Assembly (NCBI RefSeq): GCF_947501905.1
Contig: NZ_CANMXL010000004.1
Location: 1-64,000 of the forward strand
DNA length: 64,000 bases
From: an uncultured Winogradskyella sp.
GTDB taxonomy: Bacteria; Bacteroidota; Bacteroidia; Flavobacteriales; Flavobacteriaceae
Reading direction: 5' to 3'
A program made the position numbers and the translations under genes. Every line of letters starts with the position of its first letter. Position 1 is the stretch's first letter. Positions 42,690-52,632 of this stretch are shown in pieces. A model generated the notes under the pieces. That model had not been told where the DNA came from. It saw only the letters and a program-made list of their open reading frames with translations, and did not search any database.

Positions 42690-45530
42690 TTAATACCATT
42701 TACGTCTAAATAGCCCTAGAAGTACTTGAGGGTCAACAGTAAACATGAATCGGATTTTTTCATCGTAATTTTGCTGGCCAACTTCCCATCCATTATTAGA
42801 GTAAAGCGGGAAGAATATTTCAAAATAGTCCTCAACTAAATTGAGTCTAATACCTGAATCATAAACAAACTTTGCTTTACTGAATTTGTTTTTTACCAAA
42901 CCAGCATCACCATAGAGTTGAATATAGCGCCAAATAGAAGTACTAAAGTTTGCTGTTGTCATCCATTGATTTGCAAATGGCGTGTCTAATTGCGATTTAA
43001 AACCTCCTTCTGCTATAATAATTTGCTGGCTAAATATCCCTGCAGCTTCAGAACGTCCTAAATAATTAAAATCAAAAAGATAATCTGTTGGCCTGTCTAA
43101 AGCGAAACTAAAGAAATCTGAATTTGGGTCAGTATTATTATTAAGGAATGTACCGGCAAAAAATCTGAAGTTATAGTTTCTATTATTTTTTGACAGCTTT
43201 CTAAATTCGTAATTAATAGAAAATTTACTAAAGTTGCTAGCGACTTGAAAATCTGCAAAGAACCTCGAGAAGTTAATAATTCCAGGGCTAGATCTTACAT
43301 ATCTAAGATTAAGAACGCCATAATCTGGTTCTTCTTCAATCTCTTCTAAGATAGCATCTGGCCCAATATTTCTTGCGATATCTACATATCGTAGGCGAAT
43401 AAGATGACGCTTATCTGACCTTAAGTCATCCTTATCCCTAAAACCAAAAGATATGTTTGGTCTTATACGTCTAAAAAATGCATCCTGGGCAAAGGACTGG
43501 TAGCTCGCATCTATACCATATGTGATGTTAAAGAGATTTGTGTCTTCAAGATTATGTGTATAAAAAAGTGTACCAGAACCAGTAATAGCTTTTGAATTTA
43601 ATGCATACTGAGGAGAGAATTTATAATTCAATCGCTTTCTAAGTATGGTTTTATTATACACTTTTGCGCCCAATGTAAAGCCATCATATATATTTTTGAA
43701 TTGAGCAAGTGGCATAAAGAAGACCTGATTATAATAAGGGTCTTCGACATCTTTAAACAATCTGAATTGCAGAGGTTTTGACCAGAATTTGGGACCATTT
43801 GTAGATTTGTAATTATCTCTTTGATTAAATTCTGGCACCACATTATCGTAATCTAAGACAAGTCGTTTTGTATTATAATTTGGGATTGTCAAGGTTTTGG
43901 ATTTACCAATACTATCTATCCATAATTTATTAACCACACTATCATTTCGCAAGCTAAATAATGATATTGGCGCACTATTATTTCGTTTGTTTTTTATAGT
44001 AAGCTGAATTGAATCTTCAGTAGTTTTAACTTTAGAGATTTTAAAATCAATTTTCTTACGAGTATTAATATAATCCGTAAAAAACCAATCAATATTTTTG
44101 TTTGTCTTGGATTTTATAAAGCTCTCAAAATTATCAAGGGAAACTATTTTAAGCTGATTATCTTTTAAATAATCTTTAGCTAAGTTTCTAAAATTGATAT
44201 CCTCAGCATATTCGTCTAAATAATTTAGACCTACACCAGCTTTGTATCTTCCGGCAATATTGGCATTAAACTTAGTAAGCGAATCTTTTGGGATAGTTAT
44301 GGGTTGATCGTTGTTTTTCCTTGCAGCTTCCATAGAATATAGGAAATACTGAAAATTGTAATCTAAATCAGCAAGATGAAACGATCTAATACCCCAAACA
44401 TTTGCCAATGTTCCTAGTAGTTTGGTATCTGGATAATAATCTTCCACATATTTCATTAAAAAATAAATAGCCAAACCATCATTAAGCCAGTGTTCCTTTC
44501 TAGGATTTGTTAAATGCGTGTTAGAGATGTATTTGTTTAATGCGGTCTTAAGTAATTTGAGCTCGTATTGAAAATCGTTTTTAAAAGGTCTAAGGAAACT
44601 TGGCAATTGGTTAAGTCCATAAAGTGGATTCTTGTCATAATCTATTTGGCTAACTAATAAGCGTTCATGCGGATATGTACCAAGATTATCAGTTAAAAAC
44701 TTGGTCACTCTATCTGTTACTATTGCTTTTTCTTGAGATGATAAACCCTTCTCTTCAATATCTGATACTAGCGTAAAATCATCAGTTGTAACCTGATTAT
44801 AGGTTCTGTTTTGATTTAATGAGAGATAGGTGTCAATTCTATCCTTGCCTTTTAAAGTTACTGTTTTTAGTGTTCCGCTTTCAGTTTCACTTTCAGTATT
44901 TAATTCTGAAGTGAGGTTATAATTTTTAGGAAAACTAAGTGTTATTGAAACGTCAGATTTAGGAATAAATAAATCATCTATATTTTTATTGCTATAATAT
45001 TGCCACTGCCCATCATATATTGCGGGTAATAGATACCAATATTTTAATTCTAAATTAGCTTCTTTGGTATAACCATAACTTGTAAATACCGCATCTGGTA
45101 AGACAATATTGTACTCTAATTTTATCTCATAGGATTCATTAGGTAGTAAAGGTTTTTTCAGTTTTACTTTTACAATATCAATTTGATCTTTAAGTCGCTC
45201 AGATACAAGTGTGTTATTACCGCTATCTTTTATATAATCTATAATAGTGAAACCTCGCTGTCTATCTTTTGCTAAGTGAAACTTGGTGCTAAATTCTTCT
45301 TCAAAACGTTTTGCTAATGCTGTAGATTTTGAAGAATAGCTGTTATTCCAATCGTTTAAAAACACTACAGTTAATGTATCTTTGGTTACATTTTTATAGA
45401 CAATAGTTTGCTTAATACTAATAGACTTTTTTGTTGGGTTTACAGTACCAACAACATCTATTGTGTTTTGTCCATAAGTAAGAACAACAAATAGTAGGAA
45501 GCCAAAAAATATGAGCGGTTTTCTATTCAA
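42690..45530 (-). CDS. M1-like pseudo-peptidase with C-terminal beta-barrel domain
   Basis: The 946-residue exported protein (signal ends LTYGQ, residue 21) follows the M1 aminopeptidase plan: a beta-rich N-terminal domain (about 22-240) and a gluzincin-like helical domain with WLNDGLAIYFLMKY at 348-361, which corresponds to the third-ligand helix (WLNEG..) of active enzymes. The HExxH motif expected about 20-25 residues before it is absent; the segment reads LLKTALNKYISNTH. The Glu ligand is Asp351. The last third (about 640-946) is a series of amphipathic strands typical of an outer-membrane barrel, ending FRRKWY with a terminal aromatic. It is likely inactive as a protease and may be an outer-membrane folding or binding protein. 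It is the last gene of the uvrA operon. Confidence 0.8.
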   Translation of the reverse strand: MNRKPLIFFGFLLFVVLTYGQNTIDVVGTVNPTKKSISIKQTIVYKNVTKDTLTVVFLNDWNNSYSSKSTALAKRFEEEFSTKFHLAKDRQRGFTIIDYIKDSGNNTLVSERLKDQIDIVKVKLKKPLLPNESYEIKLEYNIVLPDAVFTSYGYTKEANLELKYWYLLPAIYDGQWQYYSNKNIDDLFIPKSDVSITLSFPKNYNLTSELNTESETESGTLKTVTLKGKDRIDTYLSLNQNRTYNQVTTDDFTLVSDIEEKGLSSQEKAIVTDRVTKFLTDNLGTYPHERLLVSQIDYDKNPLYGLNQLPSFLRPFKNDFQYELKLLKTALNKYISNTHLTNPRKEHWLNDGLAIYFLMKYVEDYYPDTKLLGTLANVWGIRSFHLADLDYNFQYFLYSMEAARKNNDQPITIPKDSLTKFNANIAGRYKAGVGLNYLDEYAEDINFRNLAKDYLKDNQLKIVSLDNFESFIKSKTNKNIDWFFTDYINTRKKIDFKISKVKTTEDSIQLTIKNKRNNSAPISLFSLRNDSVVNKLWIDSIGKSKTLTIPNYNTKRLVLDYDNVVPEFNQRDNYKSTNGPKFWSKPLQFRLFKDVEDPYYNQVFFMPLAQFKNIYDGFTLGAKVYNKTILRKRLNYKFSPQYALNSKAITGSGTLFYTHNLEDTNLFNITYGIDASYQSFAQDAFFRRIRPNISFGFRDKDDLRSDKRHLIRLRYVDIARNIGPDAILEEIEEEPDYGVLNLRYVRSSPGIINFSRFFADFQVASNFSKFSINYEFRKLSKNNRNYNFRFFAGTFLNNNTDPNSDFFSFALDRPTDYLFDFNYLGRSEAAGIFSQQIIIAEGGFKSQLDTPFANQWMTTANFSTSIWRYIQLYGDAGLVKNKFSKAKFVYDSGIRLNLVEDYFEIFFPLYSNNGWEVGQQNYDEKIRFMFTVDPQVLLGLFRRKWY

Positions 45531-45537
45531 GTTTTTA

Positions 45538-46224
45538 TTAGAAATTAGGGCTTAATTCAGATTCTTTATAGAATGCATTTAATATTGATATGACTTCATC
45601 TGCTGTATCTACAACATGGATTAGGTCTAAATCTTTTGCACTGATATTACCTTCAGTGAGTAGTGTATTCTTAACCCAATCCATAAGACCACTCCAAAAC
45701 TTTGTACCAACTAAAATAATTGGAAATGTATCTATTTTATGAGTTTGAATAAGAGTAATAGCTTCGAATAACTCATCTAAAGTGCCAAAACCACCAGGCA
45801 TAACTACAAATCCTTGTGAGTATTTTACAAACATGACTTTGCGTACAAAGAAATAGTCAAAATCTAAGACTTTATCTGAGTCTATATAAGGGTTATCATG
45901 CTGCTCGAAAGGTAATTCGATATTTAAACCTACTGAGGTTCCTCCAGCAATGTGGGCACCTTTATTACCAGCTTCCATAATACCTGGACCACCACCAGTA
46001 ATTACACCATAACCACTATCGACAATTTTACTAGCAACTTCTTCGGTTAATTTGTAATATTCATGGTCTGGCTTTGTACGTGCAGAACCAAATATTGATA
46101 CACAAGGCCCTATTTTACTCAGTTTCTCATAGCCATTTACAAATTCTCCCATGATTTTAAAAATTGCCCATGAGTCATTTGTTTTTATCTCGTTCCAGCC
46201 TTTGTAGTGTTTTTCTTTTCTCAT
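45538..46224 (-). CDS. LOG-family (TIGR00730) nucleotide monophosphate nucleosidase
   Basis: The 228-residue protein has the Rossmann-like lysine-decarboxylase-like (LOG) fold with both hallmark motifs: GGGPGIMEAGNKGA at about residue 78, and PGGFGTLDELFE at about 143. LOG proteins cleave the N-glycosidic bond of AMP or of cytokinin riboside monophosphates. In bacteria the physiological substrate is often uncertain. The gene lies 49 bp after uvrA and 7 bp before the M1-like gene. Confidence 0.88.
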   Translation of the reverse strand: MRKEKHYKGWNEIKTNDSWAIFKIMGEFVNGYEKLSKIGPCVSIFGSARTKPDHEYYKLTEEVASKIVDSGYGVITGGGPGIMEAGNKGAHIAGGTSVGLNIELPFEQHDNPYIDSDKVLDFDYFFVRKVMFVKYSQGFVVMPGGFGTLDELFEAITLIQTHKIDTFPIILVGTKFWSGLMDWVKNTLLTEGNISAKDLDLIHVVDTADEVISILNAFYKESELSPNF

Positions 46225-46273
46225 ATAGTGTTTAGTTGTTAGTCTTTATTCATTTTGACAATTATAAGGAGAT

Positions 46274-49102
46274 TTAGTTTAATTCTCTTATCAAAAACTT
46301 TGCCGTATAACTTTTTTTATCTTTTATAATTTGCTCAGGTGTACCTTTAGCGACTAATTGACCTCCACCTTTTCCTCCTTCATAGCCAATATCAATAATA
46401 TAATCAACGGTTTTAATTACATCTAAATTGTGTTCAATAATTAATACTGTGTTGCCTTTATCTGCAAGTTTGTTTAATACTTTCATCAAGACATTAATAT
46501 CTTCAAAGTGAAGGCCAGTCGTTGGTTCGTCTAGAATATAAAAGGTGTTTCCAGTATCTCTTTTACTCAGCTCTGTAGCTAGCTTTATGCGTTGCGCTTC
46601 GCCACCAGATAATGTTGTACTTTGTTGTCCCAATGTAATGTATCCTAAGCCAACATCCTTGATAGTTTTTAGTTTTCTATAAATTTTAGGAATATGCTCA
46701 AAGAAATTTACAGCTTCTTCAATAGTCATGTTTAATACATCACTAATGGATTTTCCTTTATACCTTATTTCTAATGTTTCACGATTAAAGCGTTTACCTT
46801 GACAAGTTTCGCATTCTACATAAACATCAGGCAAGAAGTTCATTTCTATAACTTTAAGACCTCCTCCTTGACAGGTTTCGCAGCGTCCGCCAGCAACATT
46901 AAAGCTAAAACGTCCAGGCTTGTAACCACGTATCATAGCTTCTGGTATTTTTGAAAACAAGCTTCTGATTTCGCTAAAAACACCTGTATATGTTGCAGGA
47001 TTGCTTCGTGGCGTTCTTCCAATAGGCGATTGGTTAATGTCAATTACTTTATCAATATGTTCTAATCCTTTAATGCTTTTGTAGGGCATAGGTTTTTTTA
47101 CACCATTAAAATAGTGGGCATTAAGAATTGGGTAGAGCGTCTCGTTAATTAAAGTCGATTTGCCACTTCCAGAAACACCAGTAACACCAATCATTTTGCC
47201 TAATGGAAACTCTACATCTACATTTTTAAGGTTATTACCTGTGCAGCCTTTAAGAACTAATTTTTTACCATTGCCTTTACGACGCTTTTTTGGTATGGCA
47301 ATTTCTTTTTGTCCATTAAGATAATCTGCAGTAAGTGTATGATGTTTTAATAATTCTTTCGGTGTGCCTTCACTGATTATTTCGCCTCCATGTTTTCCGG
47401 CATAAGGCCCAATATCAATAACATGGTCAGCGCGTTCAATCATGTCTTTATCATGCTCTACAACAATAACCGAATTGCCAACATCACGAAGTGATACTAA
47501 AGAGTTAATTAGTTTTTCGTTATCACGTTGATGCAAACCTATACTTGGTTCATCCAAGATATAGAGCACACCTACTAGCTGAGAGCCTATCTGCGTTGCT
47601 AAACGAATACGTTGGGCTTCTCCACCGGATAATGACTTAGAACTTCTATTAAGTGATAAATACGTTAAGCCTACATCTAACAAAAATTGAACACGACTCT
47701 TTATTTCTTTAATAATCTCTGCAGAAATTTTCTGTTGTTTGTTAGAAAGTCTGTCAGTAAGGTTTTCTAACCATTCGCCAAGTTCAATGATATCCATTTT
47801 AACTAAGTCAGCGATGTTTTTTTCATCAACTTTAAAATACAATGATTCTTTTCTTAATCTTGAACCATTACAAGTAGGACATTCCACTTTGTCCATATAT
47901 TCTTTAGCCCAACGGACTAAAGATGTTGAGTTAGATTTGTATTGACTTTCAATAAAGTTAGCAACACCTTCAAAATCGATATTATAATCTCTTGCAACAC
48001 CAAGCAATTTACTTTCAACTGTAAACTTGTCTTTTCCGCCATACAAAATAACTTGTCTAGCCTCTTCGGGGATGTCTTTCCATGCATCATTTAAAGAAAA
48101 ATCATAGCGTTGCGCAATGGTATCAAACTGTTTGAAAATCCAACTTTTTTTCTGAGGGCCATGAGGTGCTAAAGCGCCATTTTTGATAGAAAGAGATTCA
48201 TCAGGGACTAATTTTTTATCATTAACCACATATAATTCTCCTATGCCATTGCATTTTTGACATGCGCCTTTTGGTGAGTTGAAAGAGAAATTATTTGGCT
48301 CAGGATTTGGGTAAGAAATACCAGATGATGGACACATTAGATTACGACTAAAAAAGCGTGGTTCTTGATTGTTTTGGTCAATAACCATTAGTACATCTTC
48401 GCCATGATACATCGCTGTATTTATAGACTCCGTTAAACGCTTTTCATTGTCTTTAGAATCGTCAATTTTTAAACGGTCTATAACTATCTCTATATCGTGT
48501 GTTTTGTAACGGTCTAGTTTCATACCTTTTTCGAGGTCTACTATCTCACCATCCGTACGTACTTTTACAAAACCTTGTTTAGCAATTTGCTCAAAAAGCT
48601 CTCGATAATGTCCTTTACGAGACCGAATCACAGGCGCTAGGATATTAATACGTTTATCTTTAAAAGATTCAAGTATTAAATCTTTGATCTGTTCGTCACT
48701 GTAACTGACCATTTTGTCACCAGTCTCGTAGCTATATGCATCAGCAGCCCTAGCAAAAAGGAGTCTCAAGAAATCATAAATTTCTGTAATTGTACCAACT
48801 GTCGAGCGCGGTGATTTACTAGTTGTTTTTTGTTCTATGGCAATCACAGGAGAAAGCCCATCAATTTTATCTACATCTGGACGTTCTAAATTACCTAAAA
48901 ATTGACGTGCATAAGCCGAAAATGTTTCAATATAGCGACGTTGACCTTCCGCATAAATGGTATCAAAAGCCAATGATGACTTTCCACTACCAGAAAGCCC
49001 AGTAATTACAACTAATTTTTCCCTAGGAATAGTAACATCAATATTTTTAAGGTTGTGAACACGAGCACCTTTTACTTCAATAGAATCGTCGGATGTTGTC
49101 AT
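46274..49102 (-). CDS. uvrA: excinuclease ABC subunit A
   Basis: UvrA is the damage-sensing ATPase of nucleotide excision repair and works with UvrB. The 942 residues include two ABC ATPase halves: Walker [10 protein letters not shown] at 35-43 with signature [12 protein letters not shown], and the second Walker [10 protein letters not shown] with Lys648 and signature [12 protein letters not shown]. The C-terminal zinc finger (CETCQGG...CETCQGKRF) is complete, as is CPTCNGSR in the insertion domain. The N-terminal zinc module is not: the motif is CPSSG (Cys257, Ser260) followed by Cys281 and Cys284, so one of four expected cysteines is Ser. Likely a lineage feature. It leads the operon with LOG and M1-like genes. 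Confidence 0.97.
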   Translation of the reverse strand: MTTSDDSIEVKGARVHNLKNIDVTIPREKLVVITGLSGSGKSSLAFDTIYAEGQRRYIETFSAYARQFLGNLERPDVDKIDGLSPVIAIEQKTTSKSPRSTVGTITEIYDFLRLLFARAADAYSYETGDKMVSYSDEQIKDLILESFKDKRINILAPVIRSRKGHYRELFEQIAKQGFVKVRTDGEIVDLEKGMKLDRYKTHDIEIVIDRLKIDDSKDNEKRLTESINTAMYHGEDVLMVIDQNNQEPRFFSRNLMCPSSGISYPNPEPNNFSFNSPKGACQKCNGIGELYVVNDKKLVPDESLSIKNGALAPHGPQKKSWIFKQFDTIAQRYDFSLNDAWKDIPEEARQVILYGGKDKFTVESKLLGVARDYNIDFEGVANFIESQYKSNSTSLVRWAKEYMDKVECPTCNGSRLRKESLYFKVDEKNIADLVKMDIIELGEWLENLTDRLSNKQQKISAEIIKEIKSRVQFLLDVGLTYLSLNRSSKSLSGGEAQRIRLATQIGSQLVGVLYILDEPSIGLHQRDNEKLINSLVSLRDVGNSVIVVEHDKDMIERADHVIDIGPYAGKHGGEIISEGTPKELLKHHTLTADYLNGQKEIAIPKKRRKGNGKKLVLKGCTGNNLKNVDVEFPLGKMIGVTGVSGSGKSTLINETLYPILNAHYFNGVKKPMPYKSIKGLEHIDKVIDINQSPIGRTPRSNPATYTGVFSEIRSLFSKIPEAMIRGYKPGRFSFNVAGGRCETCQGGGLKVIEMNFLPDVYVECETCQGKRFNRETLEIRYKGKSISDVLNMTIEEAVNFFEHIPKIYRKLKTIKDVGLGYITLGQQSTTLSGGEAQRIKLATELSKRDTGNTFYILDEPTTGLHFEDINVLMKVLNKLADKGNTVLIIEHNLDVIKTVDYIIDIGYEGGKGGGQLVAKGTPEQIIKDKKSYTAKFLIRELN

Positions 49103-49138
49103 AAATTAGTTAATCTGAATCGTAAACTGGCAAAGTTG

Positions 49139-49146
49139 CAAAGGTA
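49139..49146 (-). promoter_or_regulatory. candidate -7 element of uvrA
   Basis: On the minus strand this reads TACCTTTG, matching TAnnTTTG, and lies 36 bp before the uvrA start. No -33 TTG with normal spacing is obvious. No SOS-type box is recognised. Confidence 0.4.
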
Positions 49147-49224
49147 CAATTTTTAGTTGTTAATTTAGTACTAAGGTTTGCTTGAGAATTATTATAATTG
49201 TGTTAGAAATTTAAACGAAATACT

Positions 49225-49752
49225 ATGAAATTATTAGGAATAGGCTCAAGAATTAATCACCCAGAATATGGTAAAGGCGTGGTAACCAATGTGACATCAC
49301 AACATTACTGGGTAACTTTTATAGATAATGGATTGGAAACATTGGATATAGATGACAACTTTGAAGTGATAGATGCTGCCGAAGATGATGTTGATACGGT
49401 AAGTTTTTATGAAGTTGAGAAGAGCTTGAGAGATATTTTGAAAAAATGGTCGGATGTTTCCGAGGTTATCTCTATTGGAGATAAATGGAAAGGCGGAAAG
49501 CTAATCATGCAACCAGGTGATGAGAATTTGAAGTCTAGCGAATTGCCTATTGATAAGTTCTTTCATAAAATAACAATGGTTAGAGATAGGCTTCGTGTTA
49601 TGGAGCAGAAGATAAATTCTAGTAAAAATTTGGATGAACAAGAAAAGATTGACTTGCAGCAATATATAACACGTAGTTATGGTAGCTTAACCAGTTTTAA
49701 TGTATTGTTTAAGCTGAAGAGTCAGCAATTTAAAGGGCAGTCTTCAAAATAA
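49225..49752 (+). CDS. hypothetical protein with SH3/Tudor-like N-terminus
   Basis: The 175-residue cytosolic protein starts MKLLGIGSRINHPEYGKGVVTNVT, a small beta barrel of the kind found at the C-terminus of UvrD-like helicases or in CarD-like RNA polymerase-binding domains (HPEYGKGVV). The rest is helical with several acidic clusters (DDVDTVSFYEVEKS). No known motif beyond this. It is transcribed divergently from uvrA, 122 bp apart, and ends near a bidirectional terminator. An RNA polymerase or nucleic-acid contact is a guess from the N-terminus only. Confidence 0.7.
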   Translation: MKLLGIGSRINHPEYGKGVVTNVTSQHYWVTFIDNGLETLDIDDNFEVIDAAEDDVDTVSFYEVEKSLRDILKKWSDVSEVISIGDKWKGGKLIMQPGDENLKSSELPIDKFFHKITMVRDRLRVMEQKINSSKNLDEQEKIDLQQYITRSYGSLTSFNVLFKLKSQQFKGQSSK

Positions 49753-49768
49753 TTAATGGTTCTTCTGA

Positions 49769-49809
49769 AAACAAAAACACCGGAGCTAAATGCTTCGGAG
49801 TTTTTGTTT
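49769..49809. terminator. bidirectional rho-independent terminator
   Basis: AAACAAAAAC and GTTTTTGTTT flank a GC-rich stem CCGGAGC/GCTTCGG with a TAAAT loop. It lies between the convergent 49225-49752 gene and the T9SS protease gene and can serve both. Confidence 0.85.
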
Positions 49810-49827
49810 TATCTATTCAAAGAATAT

Positions 49828-52563
49828 TTATTCTACAATAAGTTTTCTAGTAACGCTTTTATCACCATCATTTACTTTCATGATATAAATACCAGCACTT
49901 ACATTATTGAGATTGATTTGTTTATCAAACCTAGATGTTGAATCATAATTATTGTTATACACAAGTTTCCCAGAGATGTCATAAACGTTTAAGTTAATAT
50001 CCTTACCTGAATTAGAATTAAACTGTAGCGTAAAATCTCCATTATTTGGATTTGGGAATAAGGCAAAGTCATTCAACTCGAAATCATTATCTCCTAGTAC
50101 AGCTTCGGTTGTGCCTGAGCAAATAGTTATTGTTACCGTATTGATTGTACCAGTAGTTCCATTAACACTAATATCTGTAATAAGAAACACCCATTGACCA
50201 TTAGAATCCTGTCCGTCATATAATGATAATGTTTCGGCAGGTTGACCTGAACCACCAGAGTTAAAATTTGCACAGTTTATGGTTCCAGCTTCGTCATCAT
50301 ATGTAAAATCAGTATTGGCAGTTCCTGTACAACTTCCATTACTTAATTCTTGAAAACCAGAAGCTTGTTGAGGACTTATTATTGCTGTAAACACTTCTCC
50401 ATTATTTGGATGCGTTGTATTTACAGTAACATCTACATCTGTTATGGTAACAGAGTCGTTAACATTTAAACCATAACCTGTATATGTTCCGGAATCTTGT
50501 GGTATTGCTTGATTTATATTAAAAGTGTAATCGTCACACGTCTCATTATTAACTATTGTGTAATTACCAATTGCAAAAAATGATTTATTTATTGCAAAGT
50601 AAATATTCCCAACAGCCTCAATTTTTATTCTACAATCACCAGAGGTTACTCCAGAAGGAAAAGTAATTGTTTCAGTCCCATCATTACTAGTGTTTGCGGC
50701 TAAAGTTGTATTAAAATTTAATCCACCATCAGTAGAAAGCAAAATATTTACTTGTGATGTATTAATTCCATTTGCTGTGGTACCGGCAACATCCCATTCT
50801 ACAGTTGTTGATGAATTTTCTGCAAAAACAACAGGTGTTGACTGTGTAGTAACTTGAAAAGGACCTGTGTTTGCAACTGTTACTACCATATCACCTCTAT
50901 TGGTCTGACCACCATTAGGAGATTGATTATCTCTAACAGTTAGGGCAAAATTCATAGTGCGTGCTACATTTGGTATCACTTCCCATTGAGGCGTAAGATT
51001 ATCATCTAAAATATCACTTAATTGAGGGAATGTTCTATCACCAGTTGATTGAGAAGGTCTAGATCTAAACATTGGGCCACTTTGATTAGCAGGAGAAGGT
51101 TGACCTGCACCTATAATAGCTCCATTGTCTATTTGTTCCCAGTTGTAAGAAACCGTACCGCCATCAGGGTCACTACCAGTACCAGTTAAAGTAAATGCTG
51201 TTCCGAATGGAATTGTATAATTAGCACCTGGATTTACTGTAGGAGGCGTATTTCCATTAGATGTATTAACAGAACATGTTGGTGCAGAAGTAATTCTAGC
51301 AAAAACTTCATCAATACTTATAGCGCTAAAATGATCATCACTGTTTGGTTGAATATTATCACCTCCGCAAATTCCTGCATAAGCCATAATTGTTGTACCA
51401 CTTCCAGGCTCTACTGATGTGGAAGCATTTCTATTAGCGCCAGAACAATTTCCTTGGCTACCATTAAAGGTATGATTGGCGCCAAAATGATGGCCCATTT
51501 CATGAGCAACAAAATCTACATCGTAAGGATCGCCAACTGGACTAGGTAATCCTGTAACAGCTCTTGCTTTGGTATTGCTAAAACAAATACCTCCTAAAAT
51601 TGCCACACCTCCACCACCAGTTGTAAAGACATGTCCCACATCATAATTAGCAGTACCAATTCTTGTATCAGTTATAGATTGGTTTTGACCTAAAAGAGCT
51701 CCGGGGTCATTATCAGTAAATCCATCTGGCTCGACAAGAGATATAGTGCTAATTCCAGAAAATGGGGGGTTAATAATCTCAACTAACTGCATAGTTAAAG
51801 ACATATCTCGTTCAAAAAGACCATTAACTCTAGTCATAGTTACATTCATTGCCGCCAATACAGTTGCTCTTCTTTCAGCATCAGTGGTTTCTGTTTGAGG
51901 AGAAGCATCAATATGAAAATTTGAGTACTCTTGAGTAGACGATATAGAAAGACGATAGGTTCTTAAAGTTTGGTCATTTGCATTTCTTAAACTATTTGTA
52001 TTTAAATCTCTTTCATAAACTCTACCAGTATCAATATCTTCAGTTAATTGGCATCCTATACGATCTATATCCGAATACAAGTTTTCTTTAGCATACAATA
52101 AATATGTGTTTAAATCAGATGTATAAGGATCTATGTAATAGGTTTTTCCAATAGTATAGATAGAAGCATGAAAACCAAATACTGTTGTACTAAATCGCAT
52201 TGTTGTACCTGGATTATCTATGTTAATACCAACATAAGATTGTATTTCTGGGTGTTTAGCAGCAAATTCAGGCTCCATTACTGAAGCTTCATAAATTTGA
52301 TAGCGTTCCATTTCACCATTAGCGTTGGGGAACTTAACATAAACATTAGAAACGTCATTAGAATTTCTGCTAGTAGCATTACCTAAAGTGCCTTTAATAT
52401 CTTCAAAATTTAGGTTGTAAACATCAAATTTTGAAGGCGTAGAATTTCGTTCAACTAATTGGTCTTGCTTAATTCTATTTGTGTCAGTTTTTGACCAAAA
52501 CGATTTTTCTTGCGAAAAGCCTAATAATGGTAGAATTAAAAGTAATAAGTAAATCTTTTTCAT
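49828..52563 (-). CDS. T9SS-secreted reprolysin-like metalloprotease with P-domain
   Basis: The 911-residue secreted zinc protease has a signal peptide (ends LLGFSQ, residue 17) and an N-terminal pro-region to about 200. The metzincin catalytic domain carries HEMGHHFGANH (His354, Glu355, His358, His364) and the Met-turn TIMAYAGICG. A beta-rich region (about 435-660) follows, with PPTVNPGANYTIPFGTAF resembling an immunoglobulin-like module. Next come a proprotein-convertase P-domain (about 665-820, with LNVNDSVTITDVDVTVN and WVFLITDISVNGTTGTI) and a type A T9SS sorting domain starting FALFPNPNNGDFTLQF and ending KSVTRKLIVE. It should be exported by T9SS and matured at its C-terminus. Substrates are unknown. 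Confidence 0.88.
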   Translation of the reverse strand: MKKIYLLLLILPLLGFSQEKSFWSKTDTNRIKQDQLVERNSTPSKFDVYNLNFEDIKGTLGNATSRNSNDVSNVYVKFPNANGEMERYQIYEASVMEPEFAAKHPEIQSYVGINIDNPGTTMRFSTTVFGFHASIYTIGKTYYIDPYTSDLNTYLLYAKENLYSDIDRIGCQLTEDIDTGRVYERDLNTNSLRNANDQTLRTYRLSISSTQEYSNFHIDASPQTETTDAERRATVLAAMNVTMTRVNGLFERDMSLTMQLVEIINPPFSGISTISLVEPDGFTDNDPGALLGQNQSITDTRIGTANYDVGHVFTTGGGGVAILGGICFSNTKARAVTGLPSPVGDPYDVDFVAHEMGHHFGANHTFNGSQGNCSGANRNASTSVEPGSGTTIMAYAGICGGDNIQPNSDDHFSAISIDEVFARITSAPTCSVNTSNGNTPPTVNPGANYTIPFGTAFTLTGTGSDPDGGTVSYNWEQIDNGAIIGAGQPSPANQSGPMFRSRPSQSTGDRTFPQLSDILDDNLTPQWEVIPNVARTMNFALTVRDNQSPNGGQTNRGDMVVTVANTGPFQVTTQSTPVVFAENSSTTVEWDVAGTTANGINTSQVNILLSTDGGLNFNTTLAANTSNDGTETITFPSGVTSGDCRIKIEAVGNIYFAINKSFFAIGNYTIVNNETCDDYTFNINQAIPQDSGTYTGYGLNVNDSVTITDVDVTVNTTHPNNGEVFTAIISPQQASGFQELSNGSCTGTANTDFTYDDEAGTINCANFNSGGSGQPAETLSLYDGQDSNGQWVFLITDISVNGTTGTINTVTITICSGTTEAVLGDNDFELNDFALFPNPNNGDFTLQFNSNSGKDINLNVYDISGKLVYNNNYDSTSRFDKQINLNNVSAGIYIMKVNDGDKSVTRKLIVE

Positions 52564-52632
52564 GAGAATTAAATTTTAGAACTATAAATTTACAAGATTT
52601 TAGGATAATTATTTAATAAATAACAATGTAAG

